A stretch of DNA of 14,880 nt from QQUD01 sp039029915. GTDB taxonomy: Bacteria; Chloroflexota; Anaerolineae; Promineifilales; Promineifilaceae. The position numbers were made by a program, and so were the translations under genes. Positions 1 to 8,559 of this stretch are shown piece after piece. The notes below the pieces were generated by a model. That model made no database searches and was not told the DNA's origin. It saw nothing but the letters and a program-made list of their open reading frames with translations. Numbering within the stretch: position 1 is the first letter of the stretch; every line of letters starts with the position of its first letter. The stretch spans positions 1-14,880 of the forward strand of contig JBCCFD010000167.1 in assembly GCA_039029915.1 (NCBI GenBank), in the 5' to 3' direction.

Positions 1-1268
1 AACTTATCATTACTTTCAGCTTGACCAGGAATGCCCTCCCGGTTGAGGTGCCACACGGGAGCCCCTAACGCTGGATTTAACCCCCCTTCATCACCATATA
101 CAATGTTTACAGCACCCGCATAAACGATCAAATCGTTACCCGAATTTATGCTTTCATAAGGGCTGGAAATCGCCAAATCATCGTAACCATCTCCATCAAA
201 ATCTGCTGCTTCTAGAGCAAGCCCAAAATGATCATAGGCTTCGCGATTATTTTCAATTCCGTTGGTATTGGCACTAATATCTTGGGGAGAAAGCACATGG
301 TCGAACGATGTTATTAAGCCATTAACTGACCCGTAAACAATATGGACCATCCCTGCATCATATAAATCCCCACCAAAATTTTCATTTGGCACACCAATGG
401 CCAGATCGTTATACTCGTCATTGTTAAAATCCCCACTTGCAAGAGAGTAGCCAAAAGTATCCAGCAATTCGCCAGCATTGGGAAAAAAAGTGATATTGTC
501 TTGGGTGAGATATTGACTAGGTAAAGAGCCACCGAATGTGCTATTTAATCCTAACTCAGAGCCATACAAAATGGAAACTGCACCTGAACGATTTTCTCCA
601 AGCGGGATGCCAATAGCTAAATCATCATAACTATCTCCATTAAAATCCCCCCCAATTAAGCTTCGCCCAAACGAATTCGCGACCCCTTCTTGGATTGGGA
701 TATTGAGATTGCTATGTGTCCACGTGTCAGTATGATTTGTCGTCAGTCCTATGGGTGAGCCATATAAAATTTGTACGGCACCTGAGATGAGCGAATTGGG
801 GATGCCAATAGCTAAATCATCAAAACCATCATTGTTATAATCCCCATATGCTAATGCTTTCCCAAAACCTCTGATAACACCGTCATGATTTATGTCAATT
901 CCAACATTTCCGAAATGCCAAAATTGGTCGTTTATGGTGCCTCTTTGGCTAGTCGCATCTAAACCGTTAGATGAACCATAAATAACATGAACAGCGCCTG
1001 CCAAAAAAATATCAAAACCATCAGATGAAATATCTTCGCTCGGAGCGCTGATAGCTAGGTCTGCGTAACCATCTCCATTAAAATCTGGACCATCTATTGT
1101 TGCAGGGCCACCTAATAGGTCATCCGGTTCACCATCAGCAAATACTTGCCATTTCGGAATGGTTGGTGTCAGAGTGGGTAAGAGTTGGATTGCCATAAGC
1201 CATCCGGCTAAAAATACAAGCGAAATAAACAATCTTCGCTTGAAGATGAGTGATGTTAAATTTTTCAT
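1..1268 (-). CDS. FG-GAP repeat (integrin-alpha-like) beta-propeller protein, C-terminus off the left edge
   Basis: An unbroken frame reads from ATG at 1268 leftward to base 1 with no stop, giving 422 visible residues; the gene is partial at its 3' end. An AAGGA lies 8 nt before the ATG. Residues 1-12 are basic (MKNLTSLIFKRR) and about 13-30 are hydrophobic, consistent with a signal peptide or N-terminal anchor; there is no lipobox cysteine. Five FG-GAP repeats are visible, each with a calcium-loop motif of type DxNxDGxxD followed by DLAIG-P and later a GAVHVIYG-type strand. The loops are at residues about 62-70, 143-151, 208-216, 280-288 and 356-364. Such repeats fold as blades of a seven-bladed propeller, so about two blades probably lie outside the window. 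The role is probably extracellular binding or adhesion; the ligand is unknown. It starts 15 bp after the stop of a paralogous gene on the same strand, which suggests an operon and a tandem duplication. Confidence 0.88.
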   Translation of the reverse strand, partial: MKNLTSLIFKRRLFISLVFLAGWLMAIQLLPTLTPTIPKWQVFADGEPDDLLGGPATIDGPDFNGDGYADLAISAPSEDISSDGFDIFLAGAVHVIYGSSNGLDATSQRGTINDQFWHFGNVGIDINHDGVIRGFGKALAYGDYNNDGFDDLAIGIPNSLISGAVQILYGSPIGLTTNHTDTWTHSNLNIPIQEGVANSFGRSLIGGDFNGDSYDDLAIGIPLGENRSGAVSILYGSELGLNSTFGGSLPSQYLTQDNITFFPNAGELLDTFGYSLASGDFNNDEYNDLAIGVPNENFGGDLYDAGMVHIVYGSVNGLITSFDHVLSPQDISANTNGIENNREAYDHFGLALEAADFDGDGYDDLAISSPYESINSGNDLIVYAGAVNIVYGDEGGLNPALGAPVWHLNREGIPGQAESNDK

Positions 1269-2835
1269 GTTGTTATTCCTTATTTATGGTAAAACGGCTC
1301 CGAAACGGTCGTTTGTTTCAGATGCGCCTGCGACACCGTTATATCCTTGGTAGAAGTTTTCATTGCTTACAAGAGAAACGCCGCTGCTGTCGCTGTAAAA
1401 TATAAAAACAGAGCCGGTATTATCATTTGGGATATTGATAGGGTCGTCGTTGTTGCTGCCAACCACCAGGTCAATATAGCTATCTCCATTCGCATCAACG
1501 GCCGTTACAGCAAACCCAAACCCATCGTTCACCTCAGGATTATCTGGATCAAATATTTGCTCATCCCCAACGGTTGCTGGACCAGATACATCACTATAAA
1601 AAATGTGCGTTGAGCCAATTTGAACACCTAAAATCTGGTCAAACGGTACCCCAACCCCTAAATCTACAAACCCATCATTGTTAAAATCTGCTGCAACAAG
1701 ATCCCAACCAAAAAATTCAAATGCGCTAGGATCGCTTTGAACTCCCGTTAGGCCTTGATGCAATATTGGGGCACCTGTTGATGGGTCTAAACCGCTCCCA
1801 TCAACTGAACTAAACACAATATTAACCGCACCTGCGTTTTGGATTAGGCTCCCGCCCGTACCGTGAGACTCATAGGGGACGCCTATTGCTAAATCATCAA
1901 AACCGTTTCCATCAAAGTCTGCGGCCGCTAATGAGAAACCAAACTGATCATTTTCTTCAATGAGATTATCAACCCCGTCTGAGTTGGCATAAATTTCTTG
2001 CGTAGACGCATTGTTTCCACTTTGAATAACCCCTTCGGACGAACCATAAAAAATATTCACAACACCCGCATTGCCAAGCCCAAGTAAGAAGTTGTCTTCA
2101 AAGGGCACACCAACCACCAAATCATCAAAACCGTCTTGGTTAAAATCACCCTTCGTTAAGCTATATCCAAATTGATCATTTGATTCAGAACTATTGCCAG
2201 AAAGAAGATCCTGCGTGACCCACTCATCATTTTTTCCAACCCCTTGTGCAAGATTGACGGTGGTCCGAAGTCCTAGGCTTGTCCCAAAGATAATATTGAC
2301 TGAGCCAGCATCTAAAGCACCGCCGATGTTCTCATTCGGTGTTCCAATAGCGAGATCATCAAAGCCATCACCATCAAAGTCCCCACCAACGAGGCTAAAA
2401 CCAAATTGATCATCTTCTTCAGCGGTGCTATCCACTGCCGTAGATTCTTGCGTCCAATCTTGAGCATCCTCTGGTGTCAAGCCATGTCGGGAGCCATAAA
2501 TGACATGAACGGCACCTGCTGCATCTAACCCATCGACCAATGAGCCAGGAACGCCAATGGCTAAATCATCAAAACCATCTTGATTAAAATCCCCATAGGC
2601 TAATGCTTGCCCAAAACTGTCTCCCTCCCCCATCGTTAAACTATTCAACCCTTCAACAGTTCGATCAAAAACCTGGTCATCAAGGAGCGCCGATGCCGAA
2701 ACAGCCTCTAAGCCGGTCGTCTTGCCGTAGATTACATGAACGGCACCAGCATCAGAAAATGTAAGGACACTCCCAATATTTTCATCTGGAGCACCAATGG
2801 CTAGATCTGCGTAACCGTCCCCATTAAAATCTGGA
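600..2835 (-). repeat. DNA-level repeats underlying the FG-GAP blades
   Basis: A block of about 40 nt encoding the calcium loop plus DLAIG recurs in both propeller genes with high nucleotide similarity. On the plus strand it reads like CCAATRGCTAAATCATCAAA followed by a C-rich tail. Clear copies begin near 612, 812, 1886, 2105, 2345 and 2556. The period within the longer gene is about 190-240 bp. Such repeats are expected substrates for recombination that changes blade number, and they may complicate short-read assembly here. Confidence 0.7.
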
Positions 2836-3083
2836 AATCCTGCACAAGATTCATAACTGCTGGGGAGCGTAAGCGTTGGCTCGCCTTCACCATTACCCCC
2901 TTCAGGTACGCCGGTCACATTGTTTAAAACAATTGGTAAATGACCCGAAAAACAATAATTATTTAAATTGCTACCGCCTTCAACAGAAGTGGGCGCCTTC
3001 CAAATCAACCAATAACAAGAAGATAAAAAGATACATAATAGCGCTATTTCTTTGACATTCAGCCAAACCTGATCAAGACTCAT
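1284..3083 (-). CDS. Secreted or membrane-anchored seven-repeat FG-GAP beta-propeller protein (599 aa)
   Basis: I chose the ATG at 3083 because an AGGAG (3089-3093) sits 5 nt before it; an in-frame ATG 22 codons upstream has no comparable site. Residues 13-28 form a hydrophobic segment. It contains LSSC at 20-23, which fits a lipobox, but WLIW after the cysteine is unusual for a lipoprotein, so signal anchor and lipoprotein are both possible. Seven calcium-loop motifs (DFNGDGYAD, DFNQDGFDD and variants) lie at residues about 85-93, 165-173, 235-243, 313-321, 389-397, 466-474 and 530-538. Each is followed by DLAIGxP and an AGAVxIxYG strand. The first repeat lacks the leading FG strand, while the protein ends in DRFGAVLP. 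This fits a closed seven-bladed propeller in which the C-terminal strand completes blade one. The mature part has only two cysteines (44 and 80). Family knowledge suggests calcium-dependent surface binding; the partner is unknown. It is transcribed divergently from the large regulator at 3346. Confidence 0.92.
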   Translation of the reverse strand: MSLDQVWLNVKEIALLCIFLSSCYWLIWKAPTSVEGGSNLNNYCFSGHLPIVLNNVTGVPEGGNGEGEPTLTLPSSYESCAGFPDFNGDGYADLAIGAPDENIGSVLTFSDAGAVHVIYGKTTGLEAVSASALLDDQVFDRTVEGLNSLTMGEGDSFGQALAYGDFNQDGFDDLAIGVPGSLVDGLDAAGAVHVIYGSRHGLTPEDAQDWTQESTAVDSTAEEDDQFGFSLVGGDFDGDGFDDLAIGTPNENIGGALDAGSVNIIFGTSLGLRTTVNLAQGVGKNDEWVTQDLLSGNSSESNDQFGYSLTKGDFNQDGFDDLVVGVPFEDNFLLGLGNAGVVNIFYGSSEGVIQSGNNASTQEIYANSDGVDNLIEENDQFGFSLAAADFDGNGFDDLAIGVPYESHGTGGSLIQNAGAVNIVFSSVDGSGLDPSTGAPILHQGLTGVQSDPSAFEFFGWDLVAADFNNDGFVDLGVGVPFDQILGVQIGSTHIFYSDVSGPATVGDEQIFDPDNPEVNDGFGFAVTAVDANGDSYIDLVVGSNNDDPINIPNDNTGSVFIFYSDSSGVSLVSNENFYQGYNGVAGASETNDRFGAVLP

Positions 3084-3345
3084 AGTTGCTCCTAAATGAA
3101 TGACTTTTTTGCAATTAGACACGAGGAGAAAATAGCAAGTTGGCGTCACAAGTTCGTGACAAAATCTTTTTTTTCCGTCACAATATAATTAATCACTTTG
3201 GCAACAAAGTATTGATTGAGAAGCAAAATTTTTCAAAAATAAATAACCTCCTACTTCTCTTAGAAGTAAACTGTTTTGAGCCTTTTATTTTTCAAAAATT
3301 TTTGCAGCTTACTTAGGAAACTTGATAAGTGATCAATAATTAGGG
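3084..3345. promoter_or_regulatory. Divergent control region with GTCAC boxes and a hairpin
   Basis: These 262 bp separate the minus-strand propeller operon from the plus-strand regulator gene. GTCAC (3145-3149) and GTGAC (3156-3160) form an inverted repeat. A further GTCACAA (3177-3183) repeats GTCACAA (3145-3151) at a distance of 32 bp, about three helical turns. SARP-family regulators are known to bind direct repeats in promoter regions, so these are candidate operators for the adjacent regulator. A perfect 7-bp hairpin, TACTTCT-CTT-AGAAGTA, lies at 3252-3268. A 13-bp direct repeat ATTTTTCAAAAAT occurs at 3228-3240 and 3287-3299. No convincing -35/-10 pair was identified on either strand. 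Confidence 0.45.
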
Positions 3346-6300
3346 ATGCAAATATTACAGCAAACATTTTTGGGAGCCTTTGAGGTCCGATATCAAGATA
3401 AACCGCTCGACTCATTTGCAACAGACAAGACAAGAGCGTTGTTGGCTTACTTAGCCATAAATGCCAATATTCCGATAAGGCGGGAATTATTATCCTCTTT
3501 GCTATGGCCAAATTACCCCGATTCACAAGCCAAACAGAGCTTGCGTCAAACAATTTACCGACTTAGAAAGTCACTTGATAAGCAGGCACCAGCATTAGGG
3601 GAACATCTTCTCACTGTCACGAAACAAACGGTGATGTTGAATGGGTCTTATTGTTCAACTGATGTGGTTAAATTCTGGGAAATTGTTTTGGAAATAGAAG
3701 GCCACGCTCACCCAAGTTTAGAGGGGTGTGTTGGTTGTTTGGAGCGAATGGAAACGGCCGTTTCCATTGCTAGAGGTGAACTTTTAGCTGGATTTTCATT
3801 ACCGGATGCCCCCTCATTCGACGAGTGGCTCTTTTCTGAACGCGAAAAACTTCATCGCCAAATTTTACAATACTTGCATCAATTAACTGAGAGCTACCTG
3901 CAAAATAAATCGTATGAAGTAGCCTTAAAATTTGCTCAGCAGCAAATCGCACAAAATCCGCTACGTGAAGAAGCTCATAGAAACATTATTCTTCTGTTGG
4001 CAATTTTAGGCCGTAAAAACGAAGCGATTGCCCATTATGAAAAATGCAAAACGATACTAGATGAGGAAATTGGTGTTGAACCATCTACAGAAACAAAAGC
4101 CCTGCTAAACAAAATTATTTCTGGTGAGGACAAATACTTGGAAACCCCAGAAATTTTAGAAACCGCCAATCCCCCATCCTTGCCCCACCCAATTGTTGGA
4201 CGAGATGATGATATTGAAAAAATTGCGAACCATTTGAAATCGAAGGAATGTCGTTTGCTTTCAATTATTGGTTTAGGTGGGGTTGGCAAAACCACACTCA
4301 CGATTTCAGCGATTCAGAATGCTGATGTGCAATCACTTTTTCCAGACGGTGTTTACTTTATTTCTCTCGGTGAGCTTGCAGACGCCGATCTTGTTGGTGA
4401 AACAGTTGCTCAACAGATTGGATTGACGCGCAATACCACAGTAGATGTATGGATTCAATTGAAGCAATGGACCCAAGGTAAAGTTATTCTTATCGTATTA
4501 GATAACTTTGAAATGGTCATTCAGGCTGGACAACAGCTGTCTCAATGGCTGCTGGACTCACCTCATTTGAAATTACTCGTGACCTCGAGGGAGTCACTCA
4601 ATATTCAGGCAGAAAATCGTTTTATATTGGAAGGATTGCCTTATCCTGACCCTAAAACTGGTTTCGTAAATTTGAATGAACATTACTCAGCCACTTTCTT
4701 TGTGCAGGTCGCGCGTCGTGTCAAGCCAAACTTTATGTTAACAGATAGCAATACACCTGCCATTATTGAGATTTGTCGGCTTGTTCAGGGTATGCCACTG
4801 GCCATTGAGATTGCTGCTTCATGGGTTCGTTTATTCGATTGCCAAGATATTTTGTTAGAGCTCAAGAAAAATTTAGGTTTTCTAGCGTCTACTTTTCAAG
4901 ATCTCCCCAAGCGTCAACAAAGCATGGAGGCGGTTTTTTCTCAATCGTGCCATCTTCTTTCTATGGAAGAGCAAAAGGTTCTTTTTTATTTGGCCCACTT
5001 TAAAGGTGGATTTTCGCAACAGGCAATACGTGCAATATTTCCTGAAAATTTTAGAAGCTTGTCGTTACTTGTCGATAAGTCTTTGATTCAAGTTGAGCAA
5101 CCTCGCCGCTTCAAGATACATTCCTTATTGCGTCAATTTATTTTAGAACAGTTTGATTTCCAATTAACAGACTTTAAGGAACAATACGGCCGTTATTTTT
5201 TGAACTTTATTTCTAGTGAAACCAATAAACTGCGTGATCGTTATGCTCAAGCCATCATTCAGGAAATCCAGAACGATCTAGAAAATATTAAACAAGCATG
5301 GCACTGGATTATCCAAACGCCAAATATAGTAATTTTGAACAATTGTGTCCAAGGGTTAGGTTATTATTTTCAAATTACAGGACCTTACAGCGAAGCCATA
5401 CAACAATTTAAATGGGCAATTCATCAAGCCGAAAAATGGGAAACTACATTGGATAATCAAGGATTGCTTTGCCAGTTAAACCTGCAGCTTTCACATTTTT
5501 ATGGTCAGAGTGGTCTGTTTGAGCTCGCTATTCAAAATGCACATCGAGCTCAGTTGCTTTCCAACGGCCTAGAAAACCAAAACCTTCTCGCAAAAGCTTA
5601 TCGGTTAGAGGCAGAATGGGAGCGCTCGAAAGGCAACCCTACCCAAGCGATGAGACTGCTAATAAAAGCAAAAACCCTTTATCCGCGACATTCACACTCA
5701 CAATCTTCAGAATTTGCTCAAATTTTGAATCAGATCGGGTTGGCTTACTTGAAGCAAAGCCAGTACTCAGCTGCTCTTTCTTATTTTGATCAGGCTTTAG
5801 AAATTTTTTATTCCCTCAATGATTGGAACGAAATATCCACAACATTGGGCAATTTGGGGCACTGCTATCAACAAAATGCAGCTTATGCTGATGCGTTGGA
5901 GCATCTTAATAAGGGTTTAAAAATAGCCGAGGAAACCGGATATAAGCAGGCGCAAGTGAAACATATTATTGGCGTTGCATCTGTCAATCTAGAAGTTGGA
6001 GAGTTAGAGAAGGCGTACCGATTGTTTCAAAAGGGTATTAACTTAGCTAAACCACTAGGTTATCTTCAAGGAATCATCAGAAATCAAGTAGGGATGGCGA
6101 CAAGTTTGATTGCTCAAGGGAAATTGGATGAAGCTGATCGGCTGCTATGCGAAGCGAAATCCTATGCCTTGGAAGGTGAGCTCATTGACCTTATTGGGCT
6201 TATTTTAAGTAAGGAAGGCATCATATTTGCCCAACGAGGTGCTCATACAGAAGCAATAGCTGCTTACGAAGAAGCGGTTTCTTATTGGATTCAAGTCAAC

Positions 6301-7167
6301 AATCAAACTGAATTGGGGCGGACGCTAGGTAATTTGGGAACAATTTATTTGCGTATGGGTGACAATGAGTTGGCGCTTCGATTTTATAAACGTGCTCTAG
6401 CAAGTGTTGAAAAATCAGGCGCAAAACAAGCTATTGCTCACATCCTCGTCAAAATTGGAACGGTTTATTTAAATAGAGGGGATTATGCTGAATCAACCCA
6501 ATATTTTTCTAATGCTAATAATTATTTCAAAAAACTATCTCATACTCGCGGGCTTTCATTAACAGAAGGTTACTTAGGTATCATTTTCTATAGACAGGGG
6601 GAATTTGAGCAAGCAAGACCGCATTACGAAACCGCAATTAAACTTTGCCAGCGTTTGGGAGATGAGCTAAATTCTGCAATTTGGAACACCAACTTAGGGG
6701 ATATTGATAAAGAGCTGGGAGAGCTTGATAGCGCGATGCAGCGGCATCAACTTGCGGCTGACTTTTTTTCAAAACGAGCACCCTCCCGTTTTTTGCCAGA
6801 TGTAATGCTGAAACAGGCAACCATTCATTTTGAAAAAAATGAGTACACAGAGTGTCATCAATTGCTAGAAAAAATCATGGAATTAATCGAGCAAATTCAA
6901 GATAATGATATGCGGTTTGAAAGTCAGCTTCTTAAGGCAAGATTAGCACAGGGCTTTCTTAAAAAGCAGGAGGCCATTTCCTCTTTGAAAGATATGCTTC
7001 AGAATTTTTCAACCCAAAACCAGAAAGCCGAGATTTACTTTTATCTTTGTCAATTGACGAAAGAAGCTAAAGATCACGCCCTTGCTATACAACTTTATCA
7101 AGAACTAATATTAAATAAACCGACCTATAAGGCGCAAAGTCAACTTGAAATCTTGTTGAATATGTAA
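3346..7167 (+). CDS. SARP/AfsR-like transcriptional regulator: winged helix, BTAD, NB-ARC ATPase and TPR
   Basis: The protein has 1273 aa. Residues 1 to about 100 match the OmpR/PhoB-type winged helix of SARP regulators (LGAFEVRYQDKPL, then SLRQTIYRLRKSL), which supports the start even though the ribosome site is poor (TAGGG abuts the ATG). Residues about 105-258 are a BTAD-type helical domain ending EEIGVEPSTETKALL. An NB-ARC/STAND ATPase follows: PIVGRDDDI at 282-290, Walker A GLGGVGKTT at 309-317, Walker B IVLDN at 383-387, TSR at 413-415 and GMPLAIEIA from 482. From roughly residue 690 to the end are many TPR repeats (for example NLGTIYLRMGDNELALRFYKRAL). In the family, ligand or partner binding to the TPR part releases the ATPase for oligomerisation, and the N-terminus binds promoter DNA. 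The likely target here, by position, is the divergent propeller operon; this is inference. A phage-sensing or other STAND role cannot be excluded. Confidence 0.93.
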   Translation: MQILQQTFLGAFEVRYQDKPLDSFATDKTRALLAYLAINANIPIRRELLSSLLWPNYPDSQAKQSLRQTIYRLRKSLDKQAPALGEHLLTVTKQTVMLNGSYCSTDVVKFWEIVLEIEGHAHPSLEGCVGCLERMETAVSIARGELLAGFSLPDAPSFDEWLFSEREKLHRQILQYLHQLTESYLQNKSYEVALKFAQQQIAQNPLREEAHRNIILLLAILGRKNEAIAHYEKCKTILDEEIGVEPSTETKALLNKIISGEDKYLETPEILETANPPSLPHPIVGRDDDIEKIANHLKSKECRLLSIIGLGGVGKTTLTISAIQNADVQSLFPDGVYFISLGELADADLVGETVAQQIGLTRNTTVDVWIQLKQWTQGKVILIVLDNFEMVIQAGQQLSQWLLDSPHLKLLVTSRESLNIQAENRFILEGLPYPDPKTGFVNLNEHYSATFFVQVARRVKPNFMLTDSNTPAIIEICRLVQGMPLAIEIAASWVRLFDCQDILLELKKNLGFLASTFQDLPKRQQSMEAVFSQSCHLLSMEEQKVLFYLAHFKGGFSQQAIRAIFPENFRSLSLLVDKSLIQVEQPRRFKIHSLLRQFILEQFDFQLTDFKEQYGRYFLNFISSETNKLRDRYAQAIIQEIQNDLENIKQAWHWIIQTPNIVILNNCVQGLGYYFQITGPYSEAIQQFKWAIHQAEKWETTLDNQGLLCQLNLQLSHFYGQSGLFELAIQNAHRAQLLSNGLENQNLLAKAYRLEAEWERSKGNPTQAMRLLIKAKTLYPRHSHSQSSEFAQILNQIGLAYLKQSQYSAALSYFDQALEIFYSLNDWNEISTTLGNLGHCYQQNAAYADALEHLNKGLKIAEETGYKQAQVKHIIGVASVNLEVGELEKAYRLFQKGINLAKPLGYLQGIIRNQVGMATSLIAQGKLDEADRLLCEAKSYALEGELIDLIGLILSKEGIIFAQRGAHTEAIAAYEEAVSYWIQVNNQTELGRTLGNLGTIYLRMGDNELALRFYKRALASVEKSGAKQAIAHILVKIGTVYLNRGDYAESTQYFSNANNYFKKLSHTRGLSLTEGYLGIIFYRQGEFEQARPHYETAIKLCQRLGDELNSAIWNTNLGDIDKELGELDSAMQRHQLAADFFSKRAPSRFLPDVMLKQATIHFEKNEYTECHQLLEKIMELIEQIQDNDMRFESQLLKARLAQGFLKKQEAISSLKDMLQNFSTQNQKAEIYFYLCQLTKEAKDHALAIQLYQELILNKPTYKAQSQLEILLNM
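3750..3765. repeat. CGGCCG-centred 16-bp palindrome, best copy of a dispersed motif
   Basis: GGAAACGGCCGTTTCC is a perfect 16-bp palindrome inside the regulator gene. The 14-mer AAACGGCCGTTTCC recurs at 13602-13615 and 14504-14517, and AACGGCCGTTTCC occurs between genes at 9448-9460. Other CGGCCG cores start at 1499, 1922, 5187, 7617, 8779, 10966, 11015, 11324, 11771, 12354, 12806, 13100 and 14061. That is about 17 in the window by eye, where base composition alone would give roughly two. Confidence 0.8.
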
Positions 7168-7293
7168 GCTTATAAAAACCAAACTTAATAAATCGCTTTC
7201 CATCCCCCACCCTTCCATCCAAAATCCATCGTGCCTAAGTAATGCAAATCTGTATCTATTCTCAGAGCGTTATAAAATTATATATGATTTTAG
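7168..7293. other. Non-coding stretch 5' of the partition locus
   Basis: There is no gene here. The stretch holds the motif CCCCCACCC at 7204-7212, which also occurs at 9486-9494 and, inverted, at 9581-9589, so copies lie at both sides of the partition locus. No clear rho-independent terminator follows the large regulator gene. Confidence 0.5.
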
Positions 7294-7345
7294 CGTATAC
7301 ATTTGTATACGTTGCTTGACTTGCGCAATGTATACATTGTGTTAA
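7294..7345 (+). promoter_or_regulatory. parA promoter/operator with three GTATAC boxes
   Basis: Boxes at 7295-7300 and 7305-7310 are exactly 10 bp apart and form an 18-bp palindrome (7294-7311) with one mismatched pair. A third lies in CAATGTATACATTG (7326-7339), a perfect 14-bp palindrome. A candidate -35 TTGACT is at 7316-7321 and a weak -10 TGTTAA at 7340-7345 (18-bp spacer), which would put the third box between the two elements. This is a classic place for a repressor, and in type Ib partition loci the small DNA-binding protein usually represses its own operon. The promoter assignment is tentative; the boxes are directly visible. Confidence 0.65.
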
Positions 7346-7354
7346 AGTTTCAAT

Positions 7355-8101
7355 ATGACACGAATCATATCTATTTCATTATCTAAAGGCGGGGTTGGTA
7401 AAACAACAACCGCTGTCAACTTATCTGCAGCACTTTCAATTTCAGGAAGGCGCGTGCTTTTAATCGACACGGATACCCAATCTCAAGCAGGTAAAGCTTT
7501 AGGAATTCGCCCTTCACTCGGATTAGCTGACTATCTGTTAGAAGATTGTTCCTTCGAAGAAGCGCTCGTTGAAGCACGCCCAAACTTACATTTATTGGCC
7601 GGCGGCAACAGACTCGCGGCCGTTAAACAAGTTATCGCAAAAAAGGATTTTAGACAGGAGGAGACCTTAGCATCTTTTATTGAGCCCTATGCACATCATT
7701 ATGATTACGTCATCATCGATACGTCACCAGGGTGGGATAATGTCCAAATAAACGTTCTTTTTCTAGCTCGCGAAGTTTTAACACCGGTCAATCTAGAGAT
7801 GCTCAGCTTAGACGGTCTAATTGAATTCCGGCATCGTATTAATGAAGTTCAACAATACCATCAGGAGCTGCATCTCGCTTATGTCCTGCCCACCGCTCTT
7901 GATAATCGCGTGAAGCAATCGCACGAAATCTTACCGCAGATTAAACAAGCTTTTCCTAATTTAGTGTGTGAGCCGATTCGCTACAATGTGCGTTTAAGTG
8001 AAGCGCCTGCTCACGGTCAACATATATTTGAGTACGCCCCCAACAGTAACGGATCTAAAGACTATTTAGGCCTCGCAAGGAGGATAGTGAGCGATGAGTA
8101 A
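7355..8101 (+). CDS. parA: ParA-family partition ATPase (Walker-type, small form)
   Basis: The protein has 248 aa. The deviant Walker A motif KGGVGKTT is at residues 11-18 with the signature lysine K11. The Walker A' region LLIDTDTQSQA is at 35-45, Walker B YVIIDTSPG at 118-126, and the C-terminal NVRLSEAPAHGQHIFEY at 211-227 is typical of ParA/Soj. There is no N-terminal helix-turn-helix extension, so it resembles type Ib plasmid ParA or Soj rather than P1/F-type ParA. In the family, ATP-bound dimers coat the nucleoid and are released by the centromere-bound partner, which moves DNA copies apart. No good ribosome site precedes the ATG; if the -10 at 7340 is real the mRNA would be almost leaderless. 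Its last 8 bases overlap the next gene, so translation of the two is probably coupled. Confidence 0.94.
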   Translation: MTRIISISLSKGGVGKTTTAVNLSAALSISGRRVLLIDTDTQSQAGKALGIRPSLGLADYLLEDCSFEEALVEARPNLHLLAGGNRLAAVKQVIAKKDFRQEETLASFIEPYAHHYDYVIIDTSPGWDNVQINVLFLAREVLTPVNLEMLSLDGLIEFRHRINEVQQYHQELHLAYVLPTALDNRVKQSHEILPQIKQAFPNLVCEPIRYNVRLSEAPAHGQHIFEYAPNSNGSKDYLGLARRIVSDE

Positions 8102-8543
8102 ACGAAAAAGTGTTCCAAACATTATGGATCAGCTTCAGGGGCTTCCTCCACCTAATTCCACCCAGCGCCCCCAACCAGCTAGAGCTCCAATTCAACAGCA
8201 GGAACAGCCAATCACTGCCGAAGTAGCGGACCGAGTTGCGTCTGCCCCAAGACAGAGTAACAGGAAAAAAGCCGCTTCTTCTACCCGTAGAAGGCGGTCA
8301 GCGGCAAAGAAGACAACTTCAAAAGAAAGATTGGCCGGTCGAGCTACTTATGATATTGGGAAGGAATTAAAAGAAGCGATAGTAGATGAGTCTATCCAAC
8401 TTGGTGTTCCCGCATCTCAACTGGCGAGGTACCTGCTGCTTGAGGCGTGGGATATGTATGAACGGGAAGAGATCCCCGAACCAGAACTTATTGCTAGTGA
8501 TTCACCTAAATTTCGGAACCTAATTGATTTTTCAAATCAATAA
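8094..8543 (+). CDS. Ribbon-helix-helix centromere-binding protein (ParB role of a type Ib partition pair)
   Basis: The protein has 149 aa and overlaps the parA stop (ATGAGTAA), with a strong AAGGAGG at 8077-8083, 10 nt before the ATG. Residues 1-80 look disordered and are Pro/Gln-rich and then strongly basic (RKKAASSTRRRRSAAKK at 58-73). Residues about 82-122 fit a ribbon-helix-helix fold: short strand RATYDI, helix KELKEAIVDESIQLG, turn at P106, helix SQLARYLLLEAWDMY. The tail, 125-149, is acidic and then polar. Ribbon-helix-helix partners of ParA (ParG, omega and similar) bind centromere repeats as dimers on adjacent sites and stimulate the ATPase through a mobile basic N-terminus. The basic start MSKRKSVPNIMDQL could serve this. 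It is longer than most such proteins. No canonical ParB/Spo0J domain is seen. The fold is assigned by pattern, not by search. Confidence 0.8.
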   Translation: MSKRKSVPNIMDQLQGLPPPNSTQRPQPARAPIQQQEQPITAEVADRVASAPRQSNRKKAASSTRRRRSAAKKTTSKERLAGRATYDIGKELKEAIVDESIQLGVPASQLARYLLLEAWDMYEREEIPEPELIASDSPKFRNLIDFSNQ

Positions 8544-8559
8544 ATATCCATGCCTTTGG

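Noticed and set aside
314..532. Separate 72-codon minus-strand gene within the first propeller gene
   Set aside because: It lies in another frame of a continuous FG-GAP reading frame that covers 1-1268.
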